DNA of 11,537 bases from Bacteroidales bacterium (GTDB lineage: Bacteria; Bacteroidota; Bacteroidia; Bacteroidales; VadinHA17): positions 1 to 11,537 of the forward strand of contig JALOMM010000023.1 of NCBI GenBank assembly GCA_025455535.1, in the 5' to 3' direction. The translations under genes were made by a program, and so were the position numbers. The notes under the pieces were generated by a model. It was not told the DNA's origin, searched no databases, and saw only the letters and a list, made by a program, of their open reading frames with translations. Shown here in pieces: positions 6,614-11,537 of the stretch; within the stretch, counting starts at the first letter, position 1, and each line of letters starts with the position of its first letter.

Positions 6614-7567
6614 ATGGCAAAAGCAATAACAGCAACTGACTTCAGTTTTCCGGGGCAGAAGAGCATTTATAAAGGGAAGGTAAGAGATGTATACAATATT
6701 GATGACAAATATCTTCTGATGGTGGTCACTGACCGTATCTCAGCATTCGATGTGGTACTGCCTGAGGGGATACCTTACAAGGGCCAGGTTCTTAACCAGA
6801 TAGCTGCCATGTTCCTCGAGAGGGTGAAAGATATTGTCCCGACCTGGAATATCGCCACTCCCGATCCCAATGTGACGGTGGGGCACTGGTGCAAAACTTA
6901 CCCTGTTGAGATGATTGTAAGAGGTTATCTTACCGGAAGTTCATGGAGAACATACAAGTCAGGGGCACGTGAGCTGTGCGGGATACCACTCCCTGAAGGA
7001 ATGAGAGAGCATCAGCGATTTGAAAAGCCGCTGATTACTCCTACAACCAAGGCCGAACACGGTATGCATGACCAGGATATTTCGGTCGAAGAGATAATAA
7101 GGTCAGGTCTGGTCCCGGAGGATGAGTACCGCATGCTCGAGGACTATTCTATGAAGCTCTTCCTTAAGGGTTCAGAAATAGCCGCAGAACATGGCCTGAT
7201 ACTTGTTGATACAAAATATGAGTTCGGGAAACGTGACGGAAAAATTTATCTTATTGACGAGATACACACCCCTGACAGTTCTCGTTACTTCTATGCCGAC
7301 GGATATGAAGAACGTTTTGCCAGGGGTGAGCAGCAGAAGCAGCTGTCGAAGGAATTTGTGCGTGAGTGGCTTATGGCCAACGGCTTCCAGGGGAGGAGCG
7401 GTGAAAAGGTACCTGAAATGACCCCCGGATTTGTTACAGAGATATCTGAACGGTATATTGAGCTGTATGAGAAGATCACCGGACAAAGGTTTCTGAAGGC
7501 AGAGGGGGAAGACCCGATCAGAAGAATTGAAAAAAATGTTGCAGCATTTCTTGCTGATCTGAAATAA
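6614..7567 (+). CDS. purC: Phosphoribosylaminoimidazole-succinocarboxamide synthase (SAICAR synthetase)
   Basis: PurC joins CAIR and aspartate with ATP to form SAICAR in de novo purine synthesis. The 317-residue protein carries the ATP-binding YKGKVRDVY (19-27) and TDRISAFDV (39-47) motifs, [10 protein letters not shown] (102-111), the [15 protein letters not shown] segment (139-153), and the second family signature [11 protein letters not shown] (195-205) followed by [14 protein letters not shown]. It is the long form (about 300-320 residues) found in Bacteroidota and eukaryotes rather than the roughly 240-residue E. coli form. It lies 12 bases after phoH. No other purine gene is in the window and no purine riboswitch is visible upstream, so expression probably follows the phoH promoter. 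Confidence 0.96.
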   Translation: MAKAITATDFSFPGQKSIYKGKVRDVYNIDDKYLLMVVTDRISAFDVVLPEGIPYKGQVLNQIAAMFLERVKDIVPTWNIATPDPNVTVGHWCKTYPVEMIVRGYLTGSSWRTYKSGARELCGIPLPEGMREHQRFEKPLITPTTKAEHGMHDQDISVEEIIRSGLVPEDEYRMLEDYSMKLFLKGSEIAAEHGLILVDTKYEFGKRDGKIYLIDEIHTPDSSRYFYADGYEERFARGEQQKQLSKEFVREWLMANGFQGRSGEKVPEMTPGFVTEISERYIELYEKITGQRFLKAEGEDPIRRIEKNVAAFLADLK

Positions 7568-7629
7568 AGACATTGAAAAGCTGTTTTTTGAGTATGATAA
7601 TTTACCTTGCAATGAACAACGGAACTGCC

Positions 7630-9585
7630 ATGTCTCCAAAACATGCTCTGAAAACCCTGCTGATTATGGCGGCACTGCTGGTGTCTTCATCAATGACTGC
7701 CCAGGTGCCTGTTGAGGTATCAAAACAGAAGATCGTCGCAGAGGGCAGGATATACTATATGCATGCAGTGCAAAAGGGACAGACTCTCTACTCAATTTCC
7801 AAAGCATACAATGTAAAGGTTGATGATATCACCCGTGAGAACGTGATAACTGATAACGGAATACAGGAGGGTCAGATGCTAAAGATACCGGCATCATCAG
7901 CGTCTCCTGCAGCAGATGCGAAGGCAGCAGCCACTGTCAGCGGGGAGCCGAAGACTCAGCCAAACGCGCAGACGCCTGCGCAGACGCCTGCGCAGACTAC
8001 AGTGCCTGCTCCTGCTCCTGCCGCTACCGCTGCTGCAACAACACCACCATCTTCCGCTTCCTCAACCTCCAAAAGCCCCGGCACACAGGATCCGAGGTTC
8101 ATATACCACAGGGTGGCAAGAGGAGAGACACTCTCATCAGTTTCACGCGAGTACGGCATCTCTGTCAGGGAGCTTAAGAAAGCGAACAAGGGTTTGCTCT
8201 TCCCCCGTGAGGGAGACTACCTGCTGATACCACGCGACAAAGTCTCTCCCGGTAATGCTCAAAAACAACAGGCACAGGTTCCTGAGAAGGCTATTATTGC
8301 CGGTGATGTTACTGACACCATAAGTGTATCTGACACCTCAATTGTGTTTACAGTTCCGTCTGCAAAGACACTGATAACAGAACTGAGCGGTTCAGTGAAG
8401 GTCGCGGTCATGTTGCCCTTCTTCATTAATGAAAACAGTGTCAGATCATATATTGATTCAACGAAAAAGGACTCAAAGGGCAAGAAGATTTACAAAGAAG
8501 TTGTTATGCCCGGTGAGTGGATATATGAAGGCAGTGTTCCCTTCCTGGAATTGTATGAGGGCATACTGATAGCTGTTGACAGCCTGCGTGCGCTGGGACT
8601 CACGGTTGAACTTGATGCCTATGATACGGGAGGAGATACGGAACAGATAAACAGCCTTATCTCTTCAGGGCGGCTCAATGATGCTGACCTGATCATCGGG
8701 CCGGTATATTCAAGTAATCTGAGTACCCTGTCACAGTGGGCTGCCGGGCACTCCATCCCTGTTGTCTCGCCGGTGCCGCTGCGCGACCAGAACATACTCA
8801 GCAACAGACCGACACTCTTCAGGGTTCACCCGTCGGTAAGCGTGGCACAGGATATCTCTGTGACTGAGCTCAGATCACACAGGGGCAGCAACATACTTTT
8901 TCTCTATTCAGACACTCTGATGAGTGATCCGCTTACATCTGAATACTGGAATAAGATATCGACGGCCATGCAGCCTTCCGGACCTGATGACAGCACCATT
9001 GTCACCGCGCAGTATTTTACCGGACTGATACCCAGGAATGATACATACAGGGGGGTAAGCTCACTCGAGAGCCTCATCATGCCTGACAGGGAGAATATCA
9101 TTATACTGGCCTTCACCGAGACGCCAAAGGTCAGCTCTGCATTCTCCACCCTGCATACCCTTTCACGTAAATACAGCATCAAAGTAATGGGCTACCCTGA
9201 GATCATCTCTCTCGAGACGATTGATCTCAGGTACTATTATGATCTTGAGCTCTTTATCCCGGCAGAGAGCTATATTGATTTCAACAGCAGCACGGCATCA
9301 TGGTTCATGAGGTCATTCAGGAAGAATTTTGGTACCGAGCCGATGGCAGAGAGCTTCGCCTGGAGAGGCTTTGACATAGCATTTTATTTTATCGGCGGTA
9401 TTGCGAGCCATGGCAATGCCTTCATCAGTGACCCCGGCATCTTCAATCCTGAACTCGTGTGTCTTGACCCCGACTTCAGAAGGAGTAGCCTCAGTGACGG
9501 TTATGAGAACAAAGGGATGTTCATCATGCATTACAGGAAAGACATGACCATCGAGGTCCTGAAACCGGCACATCCTGCATATTGA
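7630..9585 (+). CDS. Secreted protein: two LysM domains plus type 1 periplasmic-binding fold
   Basis: Read from ATG 7630 the 651-residue protein starts with a Sec signal peptide (KHALKTLLIMAALLVSSSMTA, cleavage probably after MTA near residue 24). LysM 1 spans about 41-87 (MHAVQKGQTLYSISKAYNVKVDDI...GQMLKIP). An Ala/Pro/Thr/Ser-rich linker covers 88-157. LysM 2 is at about 158-201 (YHRVARGETLSSVSREYGISVRELKKAN...YLLIP). From about 254 the rest resembles a periplasmic-binding fold: VKVAVMLPFF, FLELYEGILIAVDSLRALGL, LIIGPVYSSNL, HSIPVVSPVP. There is no lipobox cysteine. LysM domains bind peptidoglycan; the binding fold may sense a ligand or, like LpoA, contact cell-wall enzymes, but this is inference. 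Other starts (ATG 7612, ATG 7594, TTG 7573) are in frame; 7630 gives the cleanest signal peptide. It lies 62 bases after purC, with no clear promoter seen between them. Confidence 0.85.
   Translation: MSPKHALKTLLIMAALLVSSSMTAQVPVEVSKQKIVAEGRIYYMHAVQKGQTLYSISKAYNVKVDDITRENVITDNGIQEGQMLKIPASSASPAADAKAAATVSGEPKTQPNAQTPAQTPAQTTVPAPAPAATAAATTPPSSASSTSKSPGTQDPRFIYHRVARGETLSSVSREYGISVRELKKANKGLLFPREGDYLLIPRDKVSPGNAQKQQAQVPEKAIIAGDVTDTISVSDTSIVFTVPSAKTLITELSGSVKVAVMLPFFINENSVRSYIDSTKKDSKGKKIYKEVVMPGEWIYEGSVPFLELYEGILIAVDSLRALGLTVELDAYDTGGDTEQINSLISSGRLNDADLIIGPVYSSNLSTLSQWAAGHSIPVVSPVPLRDQNILSNRPTLFRVHPSVSVAQDISVTELRSHRGSNILFLYSDTLMSDPLTSEYWNKISTAMQPSGPDDSTIVTAQYFTGLIPRNDTYRGVSSLESLIMPDRENIIILAFTETPKVSSAFSTLHTLSRKYSIKVMGYPEIISLETIDLRYYYDLELFIPAESYIDFNSSTASWFMRSFRKNFGTEPMAESFAWRGFDIAFYFIGGIASHGNAFISDPGIFNPELVCLDPDFRRSSLSDGYENKGMFIMHYRKDMTIEVLKPAHPAY
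7969..7998 (+). repeat. 12-base tandem repeat in the LysM linker
   Basis: The unit CAGACGCCTGCG occurs twice perfectly (7969-7980, 7981-7992) and a third copy begins at 7993 before diverging after five to six bases. It encodes the repeated Gln-Thr-Pro-Ala in the flexible linker between the LysM domains. The unit is in frame, so copy number could change linker length between strains. Confidence 0.7.
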
Positions 9586-9661
9586 CATTGCGGAAGAACA
9601 AATAAAAGGTTCCTGCGGAATAATTCGACCTGGAGAGCTGTCTATTACCTGAACTTCGGAT

Positions 9662-10216
9662 ATGACTTACAATGGTCTTACAGATGAGCAGCTTGTCAGC
9701 CTTGCACTAAACGGAGACAGGCAGTCGTTCAGTGAGATCGTTGAGAGATACAGGAAGATGGTGGCCAGAACCGTGAAGGGGATGCTCGGCGATAATGTTT
9801 ATGCGGAAGACATCGGACAGGATGTTTTTGTCAGGCTCTATCACTCTCTCTCTGAGTTCAGGGGCGAAGCGAAGCTTCCTACTTATATAAACAGGATTGC
9901 TGTCAACCTGACGCTCAATGAGATAAAAAGAAGAAAAAGGTCATCGGGAGTATTTGTAAATGAAGATCAGGGGCGGGAAACACTTTATGACATGACCGAT
10001 GAAAACGATCATGACAGGCGCGACACCAAGGAGATTATCGGGAGGGCACTGGCAATGCTGGAACCGCGATTCAGGGCGGTGGTAGTGATGAGAATGCTTG
10101 AAGGTTATTCCACGAGGGAGACAGCCGAGGTGCTTGGAATACCGGTTGGTACGGTGCTTTCAAGGCTGTCAAGGGCACAGGAGCAGTTGAGGACTATTAT
10201 AAAAGAGTACAGATGA
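9662..10216 (+). CDS. ECF-type RNA polymerase sigma factor
   Basis: The 184-residue protein has only sigma regions 2 and 4, as in ECF (group 4) sigma factors. Region 2 covers about 20-95, with the core-binding and -10 segments AEDIGQDVFVRLYHSLSEFRGEAKLPTYINRIAVNLTLNEIKRRKR. Region 4 covers about 128-178, with the -35 recognising helix-turn-helix YSTRETAEVLGIPVGTVLSRLSRAQEQL. The linker (about 96-125) is acidic. The 76-base gap upstream shows no Shine-Dalgarno and no box I can assign; self-controlled expression is typical for such factors but not shown here. Its stop overlaps the ATG of the next gene by four bases (ATGA), so the two are co-translated, as is usual for a sigma factor and its antagonist. 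Confidence 0.93.
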   Translation: MTYNGLTDEQLVSLALNGDRQSFSEIVERYRKMVARTVKGMLGDNVYAEDIGQDVFVRLYHSLSEFRGEAKLPTYINRIAVNLTLNEIKRRKRSSGVFVNEDQGRETLYDMTDENDHDRRDTKEIIGRALAMLEPRFRAVVVMRMLEGYSTRETAEVLGIPVGTVLSRLSRAQEQLRTIIKEYR

Positions 10217-10566
10217 ATAAGGAACAGATAATGCGGCTGGTAGAATTGCTCGGCGATGATTCCGTGCCGGGACCGGAAGAGAAAGCCCATGTGGAAGAGA
10301 TCCGGGGCTCTTATGATTTCGAGGCCGGTTTCACCGGAAGGGTGATGCAGAGGCTCGAAGGTATGCAGCCCGGGAGACTGTATGAGGGCCTAATACTCTC
10401 AATGAATTCACTCTTTCTGCGGATTGCCGTTACCGGCGCCGCCGCAATTGTCCTGCTCGCCGTCTCAGTCTTTCTTTCCGGAGGCAACTTCTCATTCGAG
10501 ACCCTGCTGGGCCTTGGTGACACAGCAGAGGAAGGCATGATATCACTTCTTACCGGTAATTATTGA
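10213..10566 (+). CDS. Small single-span membrane protein, putative anti-sigma factor
   Basis: I do not recognise a named family. The 117-residue product has a cytoplasmic N-terminal part of about 67 residues, acidic in its first half and with a helical stretch FEAGFTGRVMQRLEGM (36-51), one membrane span at about 68-89 (LFLRIAVTGAAAIVLLAVSVFL), and a short periplasmic end of about 28 residues. There is no His-Cys-Cys zinc-finger motif, so it is not a ZAS-type anti-sigma. Position and topology (overlapping the ECF sigma gene by four bases, sigma-binding side in the cytoplasm, one span) are those expected of an anti-sigma factor such as CnrY. This assignment rests on context. The LTxxQ-protein gene starts 5 bases downstream. 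Confidence 0.65.
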   Translation: MNKEQIMRLVELLGDDSVPGPEEKAHVEEIRGSYDFEAGFTGRVMQRLEGMQPGRLYEGLILSMNSLFLRIAVTGAAAIVLLAVSVFLSGGNFSFETLLGLGDTAEEGMISLLTGNY

Positions 10567-10571
10567 AAACC

Positions 10572-11027
10572 ATGAAAACAAAAGCAATAATAATAGTAAT
10601 CGCCACACTTCTGATAGGGTTTCTGCTGGGGATGCTCACCTCTGCGCAGATAAGGCATTCAAAGCTCAGGAAGATGCGTATGTCAGTCAGCGGCAGGGAC
10701 TTTGCAGAGATGATGATGGAGGTGATCAATCCTGATGATCAGCAGCGTATTGAGCTTGAGAAAGTTATGAAGAGCTATGAAAAGAGGACGCGTGAGATGC
10801 AGTCAGGGTTCAGAAGGGATTTCGACTCGGTTTCAACGGCCTTCAAGAGGGATATTGACACCCTTCTTACACCTGATCAGCTTGCCAGAGTGCGCGAGAT
10901 GGAGGCAAGAAACCGTGAGATGATGGAGAAGATGAACAGGAGCAGGCGCGAGTGGCACCCTTACAAGGGTGACAGAGGCAAACCTTATGACAAAAAGGAT
11001 CCGCCGCCGGGTGATCGTCATCCCTGA
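10572..11027 (+). CDS. Membrane-anchored LTxxQ protein, Spy/CpxP/CnrX-like periplasmic sensor
   Basis: The 151-residue protein has a short basic start and one N-terminal membrane span or uncleaved signal at about 4-23 (KAIIIVIATLLIGFLLGML), then a predicted all-helical periplasmic region rich in Met, Arg and Glu. Helices run roughly 42-52, 54-95 and 100-125, with a single LTPDQ at 99-103, the LTxxQ motif of Spy, CpxP and the metal-sensing CnrX/ZraP group. A Pro/Lys/Asp-rich disordered tail fills 126-151. Few histidines (29, 129, 150) and no cysteines are present, so metal binding is not obvious; Met residues at 36, 38 and 47-49 could contribute. ATG 10572 is preferred to TTG 10563. The last 10 bases overlap the end of the opposing TPR gene. 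It may tell the sigma/anti-sigma pair about envelope state. Confidence 0.72.
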   Translation: MKTKAIIIVIATLLIGFLLGMLTSAQIRHSKLRKMRMSVSGRDFAEMMMEVINPDDQQRIELEKVMKSYEKRTREMQSGFRRDFDSVSTAFKRDIDTLLTPDQLARVREMEARNREMMEKMNRSRREWHPYKGDRGKPYDKKDPPPGDRHP

Positions 11028-11537
11028 CCCCTGTCTTCAAGGCTCATCAGGACATAGTCAAGCACTATCGGGAGATCATCAGGAGAAACCCCGTTTTTTA
11101 TCAGCACGGCAGAGTCTTCTGAAAAGACTGATACGAAGGCCTCAGCCGTAATTCCTCCTTCAGCAACAGCACTGAGATAAAGCTCTATGGCCTTTTGCGG
11201 GTTACCCTGGCAGAGAGCCAGATGGCCCATGTTGACCCTGTCATGCGGGGTCAGAGAGCTCTCTGTGATCCGTTCAAAATAGCCCGCCGCCTCCGTGAAC
11301 CGGCCGGTGACAAGGAAACACCATGCGATAGGCCTCAGCACCCTGACATTACCGGGGTTCTCATACTCGATACGGAAATAATGCTTCAGGGCTTTGTCAT
11401 AGTTGCCAGTGTCAAGATAACAGTGGGCAGTAACGAGGACGGTGTTAAGATCATCAGGGTCACTCTTGAGAATCCTCAGGTATAATTTCAATGCTTCCTG
11501 CACTCTGCCCAGCTTCCTGAGGCAAAATCCCATCTTC
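11018..11537 (-). CDS. Tetratricopeptide-repeat protein (5' end beyond window)
   Basis: Only the C-terminal about 172 residues are visible. They form TPR hairpins of about 34 residues: GFCLRKLGRVQEALKLYLRILKSDPDD, then VTAHCYLDTGNYDKALKHYFRIEYENPGN, then IAWCFLVTGRFTEAAGYFERI, then MGHLALCQGNPQKAIELYLSAV. A Met codon at 11531-11533 falls in the middle of a TPR helix and the frame stays open to the window edge, so the true start lies to the right. TPR arrays hold protein partners; the target cannot be told. There is no membrane span in the visible part. The gene is convergent with the sigma cassette and overlaps the LTxxQ gene by 10 bases at their 3' ends. Confidence 0.85.
   Translation of the reverse strand, partial: KMGFCLRKLGRVQEALKLYLRILKSDPDDLNTVLVTAHCYLDTGNYDKALKHYFRIEYENPGNVRVLRPIAWCFLVTGRFTEAAGYFERITESSLTPHDRVNMGHLALCQGNPQKAIELYLSAVAEGGITAEAFVSVFSEDSAVLIKNGVSPDDLPIVLDYVLMSLEDRGQG

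Noticed and set aside
7573..7629. TTG 7573 or ATG 7594/7612 starts for the LysM protein
   Set aside because: They place 6-19 extra residues before a well-formed signal peptide; ATG 7630 gives the normal layout, although 7612 remains possible.
7172..7639. Minus-strand open frame of about 155 codons over the purC 3' end and the start of the LysM gene
   Set aside because: Overlaps the conserved C-terminal part of PurC and has no family signature of its own.
9586..9661. Possible hairpin (GAAC/GTTC arms) between the LysM gene and the sigma factor gene
   Set aside because: Arms pair over only about four bases and no T-run follows, so it is not a credible terminator.
1..11537. CRISPR array, insertion sequence, prophage, defence island, tRNA or rRNA
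   Set aside because: No spaced direct repeats, transposase or integrase motifs, or RNA-gene signatures were found on either strand; genes are almost all housekeeping.

Overview
The window looks like a core chromosomal stretch from a member of the Bacteroidota, probably Bacteroidales-like. The evidence is the gene set and order (yajC, a YbbR-domain protein, then coaE; a DUF5606 protein; a divergent DUF62 protein facing phoH-purC; a LysM plus periplasmic-binding-fold lipid-free secreted protein), together with A/T-rich leaders that mostly lack Shine-Dalgarno sequences, as is usual in this phylum. Coding density is very high: no gap exceeds about 130 bases and there are no tRNAs, rRNAs, insertion sequences or CRISPR arrays. 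I saw no clear intrinsic terminators.

Left part (1-3892, all + strand): yajC (Sec accessory subunit), a single-span YbbR/CdaR-like protein, coaE (dephospho-CoA kinase), a membrane-anchored TerB-DnaJ protein resembling DjlA, a DUF5606 protein with a charged tail, and a ureohydrolase of the agmatinase/arginase family. Most junctions are 1-40 bases, so this is probably one or two transcripts.

Middle part (3898-7567): mazG and a DUF62 protein form a minus-strand pair, tail-to-tail with the ureohydrolase and head-to-head with phoH-purC. The 134-base divergent region at 5496-5629 must hold promoters for both directions. The DUF62 protein keeps the fold signatures but appears to have lost the catalytic residues known from SAM hydroxide adenosyltransferases.

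Right part (7568-11537): a secreted protein with two LysM domains fused to a type 1 periplasmic-binding fold, followed by a three-gene cassette with overlapping or nearly touching ends: an ECF sigma factor, a small single-span protein in the anti-sigma position, and a membrane-anchored LTxxQ (Spy/CpxP/CnrX-like) protein. The arrangement suggests an envelope-stress or metal-sensing sigma switch. The last gene, a TPR protein on the minus strand, runs off the window end and overlaps the 3' end of the cassette.

I do not see a clearly novel defence, mobile or biosynthetic system. The most interesting items are the putative sigma/anti-sigma/sensor cassette, the catalytically altered DUF62 protein, and the LysM-binding-protein fusion.
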